Shown here: positions 36,719 to 47,812 of the stretch, in pieces
Numbering within the stretch: position 1 is the stretch's first letter
Layout of the letters: each line of letters starts with the position of its first letter
Source of the DNA: Chelonoidis abingdonii
Taxonomy: Eukaryota > Chordata > Testudines > Testudinidae
DNA length: 64,000 bases
Direction: 5' to 3'
NCBI RefSeq assembly: GCF_003597395.2
Contig: NC_133773.1
Coordinates: 73,815,223 to 73,879,222, forward strand
Translations under genes and position numbers: made by a program
The notes under the pieces: generated by a model
Seen by the model: only the letters and a program-made list of their open reading frames with translations
Database searches by the model: none
Told to the model about the DNA's origin: nothing

Positions 36719-38560
36719 ACAACTATTCTGATATCAGATAAAGGCAGAGAAAGTATGTCAAATAGACAGAACCCCAACCACTGGTGATTTGGAGATCAAA
36801 ACTAGCATATTAACCTTCACTTGGAAACTGAAGAGTAGCCACATGCAAATTATTAAGTATAGGAGTAAGGTGCTTCCTGCATGAATGAAAGGCCTCTTCA
36901 TTGTGCATTAGCTTCAGTTTCTAGATGACTTGAAGATGTTGTTCCATGTAGAATGTACTACATTAATTCAACCTAGAAGTGAGTAAGGCACATATAATTT
37001 CTTGTCAAACCCAGATAAGAACTATTTTTGACGATTACTTATGCTGGTGTTTCCAGAAGCAACTGGGGAAACAAACTACAGAGACATCCCACTAGTCAGA
37101 GACGCTGATATAACTCCCTCAACTTCTTTTCTTCCATCCTGTCAGCTTGATCTCATGCTTTTCTAGCATTGTATTCAGCCAACTCACTCTCATCCTGCCC
37201 CAGTTTCTGTTAGATGCTGGGTGAGTCATTCTACTACAAAGTCTGTATCAGAAGAGAAATAGTGTGTGTCATACTCAAGCTAGGACAGGAGAGGTAATGG
37301 TCAATTAAAGGTACAATTTCAATCTCTCTTCCCTTTACTCTAGTCACCAAGTCATGGGGTCAGTTTCTGCAGAGTACATCAGTAGAGAACTATGGGCAAG
37401 GCAGCAGGCTGCTGGCTGTTATAGCATTCAATAACTGGCAACAGTCCTCCAAAGACTGTCAACTGAATGTAGCTAGAGAGCAGCGTGCTCCAGCCATACT
37501 GCCTCCCTCTCCCTATCAAGTGCTATATACAAGGGACCAGGATAGCATAGGAGCTGGTTATGCTGTGGGAGAATCCCCAGATGGGGGTTGCAACCACACA
37601 TTTCCTGAATGTTACTAAGGGAGTGGAATGGGCCTCCAAGATCCCCATGCATGAGTTGAGTCAAAACACATGTGGGCCAGTGACTTGGTTGTCATGGAGT
37701 CCACAAAATCCTGAGATGATTCATAGTGACTGGTATCCAAAAATTGAAATAATCCAGAACAATTAATCTAGGCAATTTAGACGCCACAAGAGAGAGGCAT
37801 ACCAGGAAAGGCACTGATGCAGACCAATTTCAGTCTCTGGGTTTAATCTTATCGCCTTTCTGGTTTAAAGTTATTTATTGCTTTGTGTCTGTTCATACAT
37901 CTTGTTCCTAATTACAGCCAGCTATTAAGATTAATGCTTACCTTGGGCAGGCAGTGTTTGCCAAGTTTACCTTTTGTTTTGCCTGCTTGATGGATGTGCA
38001 GAAAGAAGAAGGGTTACAGGATTCCCCCTCGGAAACTGGGAAGATTGATCAGCTATAGGGATAACAACCGCATCACTTTGGATTTGCTACCAAATAAAAA
38101 CACATCAAAATTGTACAGGCCACCAAAACTGAAAATATATTAGTCAATGACATTATTGTTTTCAGTAGGGATTTTGTTAACCTTTCACCACCCTGATTCA
38201 TGTTTGTTTCATTAAGTTGAGGGGGCAAAAAAAATCTGCTCTCTTCGTTTCCTGACTGTTCTGACTGAAAAAAAGCACTTTTTAAAAACATTAGTGTCTT
38301 TAGTTTATTGAGTTGAACAGATTGATTAATCTATTTCTAAAATTATGAAGGTGAGATTTGCCAAAATTATAGAAAAGTGATACTTAAGTACAGATTAGAA
38401 GCTTATTCAGAAAGGTTTTATGAAACTCAGATGGAAGCATCTGAGCTGAAACCAAATCAGAATGAGAAATTGGGTGGCTGGCAGGGAGTTTTCCATTAGG
38501 GCAATGGGCCTTGAACTCACTCCCTGCTCAGGCCCATAACAACCCTCCAGGGCATACTAC
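36719..38560. other. No feature recognised
   Basis: AT-rich; no gene or repeat seen. Confidence 0.45.
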
Positions 38561-39625
38561 TGTCATAAGTAGATAGGTAAGGTAAGGGTTAAGTTCTTTT
38601 ACCTGGAAAGGGGAACCAAACACCTGACCAGAGGACCAATCAGAGAACTGGATTGTTTAAAAGTCAGGGGCGGGAATTTGTATACTCGGGGTCTTTTTTG
38701 TTTTCTCGGCTATGAGTAAACAAGTTTCCTTCTACCTCTCTCTTATCTCAAATATTCTACAAAAAGTTCTGGAAGTACAAAGGAAGCAAAGTAATTCGGC
38801 TATGAAGAGCTTTGTGTTGTATGTACAGATTGGATTGCTGTGTCTTTGTTTTCTCTCTGGCTATGAGTAAACAAGTTTCTCCTAACCTCTCTTATCTCAA
38901 ATATTTCTACTAAACATCTGTAAGTACAAAGGAAAACAAAGTAATTCGGCTATGATGAGCTTTGTGTTGTATTCACATTGTATGTGATGTTGTTGGACTG
39001 GTTTAATTGGGCTTCATTTTTAAATCAGACGTTTCTTCATATTTCTTATAAGCAAGAGCCTGTATTGATTTCTTAATGCAGATTATTGTTTTTATATTCC
39101 TTTTTTTTTATATAATTTTCTTTTAAACTTGTGGAAGTTTCTTTTCCTAGGGAGGCAAAGGGAAGGGAAAAGCCAGGCTGTGGCTATTTTCCTATTGTTT
39201 TCAGGGAAAGAGCAGGCTACGGGGAAGAGAAAAGAATCATCTCTTTCTGTGGTTGAAGTTTTTCTCTAGTTACTGCTACGAGATCAGGGAGGGGGAATTT
39301 CCTGTGTGCTAGCTGTGATTAGCTGTGAATGCATAGCCTCGGGACGCTAGATGCCTCTCCGGTTGCATTCAAAGAGTGAAATCTATGTCTCGCACCGGCT
39401 ACCCCAGGAAAGGGGGAGAAGCTGGAGGAGAAGAGAGGAGAGACCCAGGCTCTGGGTCTTGGGGCCCCAGGGGAAGTTGGGGTGACTCGGGGGGCATACT
39501 AGGACCCCCAATATGTCTAGTTGTGGCAGCGAGAATATCCAAGCTGGTAGTGAGCTTGGGGGAGTTTCAGGTACGCCCCAGATTTGGACCTAAAGTCCAG
39601 ATCTGGGACAGAGGCAATTACCACA
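38561..39625 (+). repeat. Left LTR (1,065 bp)
   Basis: TG...CA termini (TGTCATAAGTAG to AATTACCACA). U3 contains a tandem duplication with a period of about 151 bp (units starting 38691 and 38842, each about 130 bp, containing CGGCTATGA and GCTTTGTGTTGTA). A TATA-rich segment is near 39108. The LTR would supply promoter and polyadenylation functions. Confidence 0.88.
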
Positions 39626-39795
39626 TAGTGAGCAGCAGTGGGATATAAAAATCAAAAACCAGTAGCTACCTATTTTCCTTTTTTCCTGCTAGGGATTAGC
39701 AGTGAGAAAAGGGGTTGGTTTAAAGTGCTAGAGAGAAAAAAAAATTTTCTGCTTACTGTAGCAGTTGCATTTTTTTTTCTGCTTGCTGTAGCAGC

Positions 39796-40300
39796 TTGCA
39801 TTTTTGCAAAGTCATTAGAAAAACCATTACAGATCTTTGTGTTAAACAATTGGAACTTAAGTACCCAGCAGCAAACACACACAGGGATACAGTAGCTTTG
39901 TTGGTTCATTGCCTATCAAACAGAGCTAGAGCAAGTCAAGCAGTTGCTAGGCATACTCAAGAGACAGAAAGCAGCAATTCAGACAACAACCACCAGAGGG
40001 CACTCCAAAACAAGAAACCAGAACCATGAGTGCCAAATATGCGCTGAAAAAGGAAATAGGCGGCAACAAGCGTTAGACAACGAAAAGGAACATCAAGAAC
40101 AGATGGACCGAATAAGAGCTGAAACAAGAAGCCCAGGAGGCAACCCATAAAAGAGAACAAGAAGCCCAAAAAGCAGCCTTCCAACGGGAGATACAAAACA
40201 CAACTAGAGATGGAACGGTTACAACAAGAGGGAGCAGCCAAAGAGGCAGCCTTCAAACAAGAGATGGAACTACAGAGAGAGGCTCACAAGCAGGCTTGGA
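39796..40300 (+). pseudogene. Gag-like remains of the gypsy element
   Basis: Frame pieces give ITDLCVKQLELKYPA near 39826, resembling a Gag N-terminal helix. Charged Q/E/K-rich, coiled-coil-like text follows (KEHQEQMDRIRAE, then QEMELQREAHKQA to about 40300). Frame changes are frequent. Assignment is by position and composition. Confidence 0.5.
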
Positions 40301-41025
40301 ATTAGAAGGCGCTAAGCATCAGACCCCAGCAAATCCTAACCCTCCGACCCCAGTGGTGGTTCAACCTCACAGAAAATTTCCCAGCACAAAGCAGGTGAGA
40401 CACAGACAACCTGTCTGTGCTACCAGACACCCAGACTGAGGTAGTGGACCCGGATCCCATGTCAACGGCTGAACCAGCCACACACCTCCAGTCCAGACCC
40501 GGAACTGGAACAGCAACCAGCACCAAGCACAAGCAAGTGCAAGCACCTCTTCAATCCCAACGCCAGAAGGACCAACGAGCCTAAACTGACAGAGCAACAG
40601 ACAACCATACCGACGAGGCTCAGGCAGAGCCTGAAATACCACCAGGTGCACCAGCAGAGAGCGGTGACCAGCGACAGAAACACCCACATCTTACATCACT
40701 TCCAGAGGGCCCAAGCCCAAGTCCCAGTCTGAGGAAGAACTGGTGTCCCCAGCTTCAAGGCAACAGTTCAGACTGAGCAGGAAGCAGATGACAGCCTCAA
40801 AAGCTTGGGTGGCGGCACGGAGCAACCCACCGCCTCTCAGCTCTTCTGACCGATCCCGGTTGTTATAGACCAAGGACTTTATACAGGAAATTCTTTCTGG
40901 TGGACGCCCGGAAGAATGGCAGCCGCGCCACCGGTTGGTGTTCCAACTAAGTACAGGGGAAGCTCTTAAGCTTAGCCCATGGTCATCCCAGTGGTCATGC
41001 TGGGTGAACAGAACCAAGACAGGTT

Positions 41026-41350
41026 GGGGAAATCCTTCTACTGGAGGGATGGGCAAGAAGCTGCCCAGTAGTCCAGTCTTGTGAGTGTGCCAAAAAGTGG
41101 AAAAGCCTCAAGATCTGGTCAAGGCCCTCTCCAACCCCCCATAATTGAGGTCCCATTTCAGCAAGTAGCTGTGGATATCTGGGTCCTTTTCCGAAAAAGA
41201 CACCCAGGGAAAAGCAGTACGTACTGATTTTCGTGGCATTGCTACCCGATGGCCAGAAGCAATGGCTCTAGGTAAACCACAGCTAAAGCAGTGTACCAGC
41301 CCTAACAGACATTTTCGCCAGGGTCGGTGGCCTCCGATACTGGTCAGTAA
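41026..41350 (+). pseudogene. Gypsy integrase remains (zinc-binding and core start)
   Basis: Across shifting frames the text shows a C-pair segment like SCPVVQSCE (near 41060-41090), then FQQVAVDIWV (about 41158) as the start of the catalytic core. RWPEAMALGK (about 41250) and FRQGRWPP-type text follow, before the sequence breaks. The motif set (VAVD, then TRWPEA) is that of Ty3/gypsy integrases. The rest of the core is missing. Integrase joins the cDNA to the chromosome. Confidence 0.65.
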
Positions 41351-41389
41351 GTAAAAGCTACGTCCATATGTTTGGGGACGGCGTTCCAG

Positions 41390-41560
41390 CTACAAACTGA
41401 CATGCTGCGCTAAAGTGGCTTCATACGCAAAGGCAACAACAAGAAACTTCTTCGTTGGAGTCTAGCCTCCAAGACTTTGATTTGAAATTCGACACATTTC
41501 AGGAGCTTCTAACAAAGTAGCTGATGCACTCTCCCGTGAGAGTTTTCCGGAATACACTGG
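41390..41560 (+). pseudogene. Gypsy RNase H C-terminal remains
   Basis: The text LKWLHT, then LLRWSL, SLQDFDLKF and VADALS-type segments (about 41410-41540) matches the end of gypsy RNase H domains, which often reads LRWSLALQDF...VADALSR. It is followed directly by a 3' untranslated stretch and the polypurine tract. RT is not recognisable. Confidence 0.65.
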
Positions 41561-41700
41561 TTAAAATTTCCTGAGAGTTGAAGTCTTGTACTTTGCATGC
41601 TTTTATTTCTATGTGCATGTGTTGTATTCCTCTGTTAGTTTAAGTTCTAGGTAGAAATCACCCTCCAGTGAACTTCTTACTGTCGGTGATTTGGGGGGCG

Positions 41701-42762
41701 TGTCATAAGTAGATAGGTAAGGTAAGGGTTAAGTTCTTTACCTGGAGGGAACCAAACACCTGCCAGAGGACAATCAGAGAACTGGATTGTTTAAAAGTCG
41801 GGGCGGAATTTGTATACTGGGGTCTTTTTTGTTTTCTCGGCTATGAGTAAACAAGTTTCCTTCTACCTCTCTCTATCTCAAATATCTAAGCAAAAAGTCT
41901 GAGTACAAAGGAAAAGCAAGTAATTCGGCTATGAAGAGCTTTGTGTTGTATGTACAGATTGGATTGCTGTGTCTTTTTTGTTTTCTCGGCTATGAGTAAA
42001 CAAGTTTCCTTCTAACTCTCTTATCTCAAATAATTTACACTAAACATCTGTAAGTACAAAGGAAAACAAGTATTCGGCGCTATGATGAGCTTGTGTTGTA
42101 TTACATGTATGTTGATTGTTGGACTGGTTTAATTGGGCTATCTTTTAAATCAGACTGTTTTTCTCATATTTTCTTATAAGCAAGAGCCTGTATTGAGTTT
42201 CTTAATGCAAGATTTTGTTTTAATTTCCTTTTTTTATATATAAATCTTTTTTTAAACTTGTGGAAGTTTTCTTTTCCTAGGGAGGCAAAGGGAAGAAAAG
42301 CCAGGCTGTGGGCTATTTTCCTATTGTTTTCAGGGAAAGAGCAGGCTACGGGAAAGAGAAAAGAATCATCTCTGTTCTCTTGTGGTTGAAGTTTTTCTCT
42401 AGTTACTGCTACGAGATCAGGGAGGGGGAATTTCCTTGTGTGCTAGCTGGATTAGCTGTGAATGCATAGCCTCGGGGACGCTAGATTGCCTCTCCGGTTG
42501 CATTCAAAGAGTGAAATCTAGTCTCGCACCAGCTAACCCAGGAACAGGGGGGGAAGCTGGGAGAGAAGAGAGGGAGACCAGGGCTCTGGTCTGGGGTCCC
42601 CCAGGGGACAGTTGGGGTGACTCGGGGGGGCATACTAGACCCCAATAGTCCTAGTTGGTGAGCGGAGATATCCAAGCTGGTAGTGAGCTTGGGGGAGTTT
42701 CAGGTAAGCCCCCAGATTTTGGACGCTAAAGTCCAGATCTGGGACAGGAGGCAATTACCACA
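41701..42762 (+). repeat. Right LTR (1,062 bp)
   Basis: Direct copy of 38561-39625, also carrying the U3 duplication (units starting 41822 and 41971). It differs from the left LTR mostly by one-base gaps in short runs, e.g. CCTGCCAGAGGACAATC against CCTGACCAGAGGACCAATC. Confidence 0.88.
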
Positions 42763-44696
42763 ACAACAAAGCCTACCTCATCTCCCTTGCCTATGAGGAG
42801 ATGAGTGGTAAGTAGAGGAACTGTAGGGATTGTGTGTGGTGGCCAGTTGGTATCTATTGTATTTATGTTGCTTGATTTGGTCCGAGGTAATTGACAGATC
42901 TGTTTGTTAGTGTTTTTGTCAAGCATTGTCAGGGATACCAAGAGCATTGAATGGACTATTCTTTTATTGTAGTTCAATAAATTATATTTATCTGATTTTT
43001 TTTTTCACATTGTCACCTCAAATTATATGAAGACATTAGGTCACATTCTCTCCTGTACTAAGATCCGCTTGGCACAAGAAGGGGAGATGACCATCAGATT
43101 CCTTGAAAAAGTCAAATGACTATGGCTCTAGCTCCACATGGTTTGGAACAGCCTATGAATTTGGGCCTACACTTCAAGCCCTGAAAACTCAACCTGGGGT
43201 CTGAAAATCAAGTTGTTGTGTTTCCGGCTCTTACTCTATTCCCAATAATAAGAATTCTGTCATTAGAACTTGGTTAACTTTGGGGATGTGTGAACCAAAA
43301 TAGAATTCAGCTACTCTGCCATCACTGTATTGCTCCAAAAGTAAAATGAGGCTAGAAGTTTTTGTGTGGGTTTGTTTTTTAATTTGTTTTGGGGGTTCTG
43401 TGTTTGTTTTTTGTGGGTTTTTTTATTTGTTTTTTTTCTTGCCAGTGAAGTAAACAGCATTGGTATGGGAAAAAAAAATGCAGCATCTCTGTGGAACCAA
43501 AAAGTGCCAATTTACATAGTCATCCTTCTGACTGAAGGTCACTTCAAGTTGATATTTGCTTTCTCTATAGAAATTATATACTAGTTTCTTGACAATTATA
43601 GTAATCAAAATTAAGCAATCCACTTAGACAGTAATACAGTAAAAATAAAAGTCCAGTATAATAGCATAAATAATTCCTTACATATAAATTGATTACTTAA
43701 ACACTTGCTTTTTTTTCTTGAGTAGTTCTTACGAAAATTATATTTGTGAACTGTAGTGAAGAATGCTGTAGTAATATGACTGAAAGGAAACTAGAAGATC
43801 CTCAGCTGGGATACTTTGTTATAACTTGAATGGAGTCATGACAATGGAGCTATGGCAGTTCACACCAGCTGAGGATAGATGTGTATCTCCTGAGGTAATA
43901 TAAGAAAGCAAAATTTTAAAAAATTAGAAACCATGTTCAAAAAAACTGTATTAAATGGTACAACTTTATATAACTTTGCTTTGTATATCATCTTTCATAG
44001 GAAAATGCTCTAGAGGACTGAATCATACAAGAAACTATTCTTTGAACAAGCAGTTCTTAAAATAAACAAATAAATATAAAACCCCAAACTCCTGCTACGC
44101 TTTTCCTATTGACTTCGTTTTCTTTGTCCTGTCTCCAGCTGGATATGCCAGACATAGTAATAAATTTATGATCCGTACATGTCAGAATTGGCTTTGTTTC
44201 TTCCATTTGCCAACAAGTAATGAACTAGATCAATTGACAGTTTGTGAGTTTCTGACTGAAGGCAATGTGTTTAATTTGAGCAAGTCACCAGAATATAAGT
44301 TTCATTAGCAGAGCCAGAGATGGCATGCAAGTGGTATTTAGCAACAGGAGTTACTTTTTATTTTGTCATTCCCCTTTCATCTTTTGGCAGAAACAGATGG
44401 AATTTGATTATTTTGCAATTACTTTGAGCCAAGAATATTATTAAATCAGTGCCAAGGATCGTGGGAAGGTAAAACAACAAAACACCCTAAACAGACAGTG
44501 AAACATAGAAACGTGACTTAATTTGCAAAAGACCCACAACTAACATGTTTTATTGTTTAACCATAATGATCACCACAGAAAATGGTAGTTTAGATGCCTT
44601 GTATGCTGAATGACAAAGAGAAATTAAGAGGCAAGTGAAAATGTATGTTTTGGTTTTGGTTTTTGCTGAGATTTTTGGGATAGGACCTCAACTGTT
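42763..44696. other. No gene recognised
   Basis: AT-rich with T-rich runs near 43370-43440. Nothing coding seen. Confidence 0.45.
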
Positions 44697-44724
44697 GTAA
44701 ATTGTCAGAGCTCTGACAATTTAC
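44697..44724. repeat. Perfect 28 bp palindrome
   Basis: GTAAATTGTCAGAG is followed immediately by its exact reverse complement. The adjoining ACCAGCTGAGGATCTG text recalls the old amniote palindromic repeat also traced at 2014. Confidence 0.9.
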
Positions 44725-47272
44725 ACCAGCTGAGGATCTGCTGCATAGCGTATGATAGATTTCTGATGAGGAAAATAGCTGCTGAAGTCTGTTTGATTTG
44801 TAAAGAATCATAATGAAAGAGCTTGCACCAACTGTGATGAGACTGTTGTGTAAAGGAAGACAGAAGAAACTGATAGTAGGTGATCAGGACAAAATAACAT
44901 AGTCTAGGGTAGCTTTAAAATCACAAGGCTAATGAGGGATGAAGTCCAAGTTTAAAACACACATACCCCCACACCACATTGTATCCGTCTGAACTAGATA
45001 CTTATATGTTGTTTAGGCAGTTGAAGAGTTTACGTATGTATAGGGTAATGTGTATTTGCTTATTCAAATAGGAGACAATACCGGAGGTGAGAGAGCTGGA
45101 ATGTAGAGAGAACAGAAAGGCTACAGTGTTTCAGGTGAAGGATTTCTGCAGAGGTGGAGTCAGGGTGATTCATGGATCATGTTGTGAAGATGACACTAGG
45201 CAAGTTTCAGTTATAGGAGAAAGAGAAATTGTGATGCCAAGTTTACAGACACTGGAGCAAATAATGGAGTAAGTTGAGGACCGAGATACCTGTCCTCAAT
45301 GGAGTAAGTTGAGGACAGATATATTGTTATGAATTTTACCATAACATGAAGTTGATTTTTCAATTACTTAAAATGCTACAAGCTTGAGCACAGTGCACTT
45401 TGATTCAAATGTCTCTCTTTGATAGAAGCACATTTTTCAATAGAGTGCAATAGAGTGTCTTTGCTAGCCTCTAAAATAAGGCAAGTCTTCTCTCAAATGC
45501 ACAACTTCTGATGGCTTCAAGGGAAAGCACACACGTGTAGCTGAAGACCAAATTTGTCCCATGGGATTTTGAGGGGCTGCAGATCAAAATTCAGACCTAA
45601 ACAGAGATTGCTGGCTATCGAATCAAATTTCAGTACCTCGAAGAATTTCTTTTTTTATATAGATAATTTACAGAACAGTCTACAATTAAATGTTGACCAT
45701 ACAGCAATAACAACATTCATAGGTCCAATGTCTTTTTCGCCAGTCTAACCAGTACAGTACTGTTGTGTGATACCAGTCTTGTACTACTTTCTATTGAAGA
45801 TGGCGTATATGTACTGATTTAGAGAATCTTAGACCTTTGGAACTCAACATGCATTGGTGAAAAATCAGTAGTGGCTTTTACCTATACATCTGCCACAGCT
45901 AACACCTACCATCAATGTTTGCTATGACACATTTAATAGGTGACTACATGTCTTTTCTAATAAATTTTGTTTGCAACTTATTAGCTTCTTATGTTACCTT
46001 CTGGAGGAATAAATGTGTTCTGTGCAATTTTAGAATGTATGTTTTGTGTACTGTGGCTAAGATAATTGGGAATGCTGTTTTAGCTAAAATACTTGCAAGG
46101 CTAAATTCAAGCAAAATAATCAGAAAGAAAGCTGGGAAAGATAAAAAAGAACTATAATATTGGTGAAACTCGGTCACATGGTCTATCTCTTAGATTTATA
46201 CAAGATGCCAAGTAGACTAATTAAATGGGATCATACTCAAATATAAATCTCTTTAACATTCAAGGGGAATAAATTTTCATAGTTTCCTTTTCTTTGTTGA
46301 TATTTATACAAGTTCTAAGATTTTCACATCATAGTTCATATGTCCTTCATGGCCTATTGGCTAAGATTGACTCAGATACTGCTATTGTATCTGGAATTAT
46401 ATTCTGCATTTCAAGGAAGTGATCTGTTCTGCTTGTTTGTTACTTTATCTGTAATGAGAGTTCACTTTTATAGTATGTATTTTAAATCACAAATTGCAAT
46501 GCTGACATGTGAGACTTATTATTTGTTGAATGCTGACCTATGGCATTGATTTTGTACCAAACATAGGGGAAGACTTGGCCGTGTCCTAAAGAGCTTACAT
46601 TCTAAGTGTATTTTCAGTCTTAGAAAAAAGGAAACATTCATCCTGGAAAAATATATATAACCTGCAGTGTGTAGTTGTGTGTGTCCAAGTTGCAAAGGTT
46701 GTTATTCTCCCATAGATGCAAAGATACATAATGGATAAGAGTTAGGGTGGCACACAGGTGTGTGGGGATAGGGCAGGGAAGGGTGGGTGGATTCTTTCCT
46801 ATGGCTATGTAGCCTTGAAAAACTGAGGCAAAACAACTGCTTCAGTGAGAAATAAGTTACTGCCAGTCCCTGAAAGTATTAGTTGTGCTCACTACTCTGC
46901 CTTCCTCAAACACTGTGTGTGCCCTGTAGCTACTTGCAGGTTTCTGTTCCTGGGAGCTGGATCTGATCCTGATTCTTCCTCTTTCTTGTCCATATGACTA
47001 GGGGAGACCTTGGGGGGATGGTGCATAAGAGAGTTGAATTTGATTCATGTCTGAGTTAATGACAACTCTAAATAATTCCAGTTGAGCCTGTTATTTGATA
47101 ATCTTATCAGATAATCGATCAGAGCTTAGTACAGCGCTATACAGAAAGAATAGAAATGTTACAACTCTTTGTTGTTGGATTAAAGCTGGTTCTGTCTCTC
47201 CTTCACTGTATCTGGAAGGTTGCACAGTTTCATTCGCCAATTAAATTGCCATACTAGGGTCATTATATAGAT
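44725..47272. other. No gene; small local repeat
   Basis: AT-rich. The 19-mer AATGGAGTAAGTTGAGGAC occurs at 45263-45281 and 45298-45316, with TTGAGGAC/GTCCTCAA forming a small hairpin between. Nothing coding was recognised. Confidence 0.5.
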
Positions 47273-47534
47273 TAGTGGCGGATTAGTCACTGGGCCCATG
47301 CCCAGGGGCCCCAGCCAATTGGGGGGCCCCTGAAAAATGGGCACCTCCACTTCTTGACCCGCTCTGCATGCCTCCCCAGCACTTCTGCTGGGGAGCAGAG
47401 TCAAGCCCCCATGCCCTGACCCCATTTCCCAAGCAGGAGCTTGGGGGGGAGAGAGGGGAGACTGCAGGTGAACAGGATGGGGGGGCCCCCATTTGCTCTG
47501 GCCCAGGGCCCCACAAAAGAGTAATCCACCTCTG
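47273..47534. mobile_element. hAT MITE (262 bp)
   Basis: The left end TAGTGGCGGATTAGT and the complement of the right end (CAGAGGTGGATTACT) match at 11 of 15. Flanking 8-mers ATATAGAT (47265-47272) and ATGTAGAG (47535-47542) match at six of eight. The interior is G/C-rich with repeated GGGGCCCC-like text. The 137-codon minus frame across it is not a gene. Confidence 0.7.
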
Positions 47535-47812
47535 ATGTAGAGTTTCAGACAAAGAAAACCTCTTTGCCAAAGAAACATGTGTTTTGATGTCATTTCTATA
47601 CATGCTCAATTTACCTGATTTATGTATGAAGGAATGATGATGTACAGCTCAAGGACTAACAATTCAGGAAAATAATCTCTCTGTGGGTCCTTTTTACCCC
47701 CATAATCATTCTTCCCTCATAATTGCCCAACAGAAAGCATGTGCTGTAACAATCATACCTTATTAGTTTTCTAAGCTTATATAATGCTTATGTAATATGC
47801 GTGTATATATAT
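47535..47812. other. No feature recognised
   Basis: Plain AT-rich spacer before the LINE block. Confidence 0.45.

Larger units (their letters stand above)
38561..42762 (+). mobile_element. Full-length Ty3/gypsy retrotransposon, defective
   Basis: Two direct LTRs (38561-39625 and 41701-42762) enclose a 2.08 kb interior. Flanking five-mers are ACTAC and ACAAC (four of five). A purine-rich TTGGGGGGCG tract lies immediately before the right LTR, fitting a polypurine tract. The interior holds gag-like, integrase-like and RNase-H-like remains but no protease and no RT core, so it is non-autonomous. The order of the remains is integrase before RNase H. Single-base gaps are frequent throughout. Confidence 0.85.

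Noticed and set aside
40367..41056. Minus-strand frames of 75-121 codons inside the gypsy interior
   Set aside because: They are antisense shadows of gag and pol remains.
45263..45316. Short repeated 19-mer as a start of a CRISPR or satellite array
   Set aside because: Only two copies exist and the host is evidently eukaryotic.
47180..47593. 137-codon minus frame, proline- and glycine-rich
   Set aside because: It is caused by the G/C-rich interior of a hAT MITE with clear ends and target duplication.
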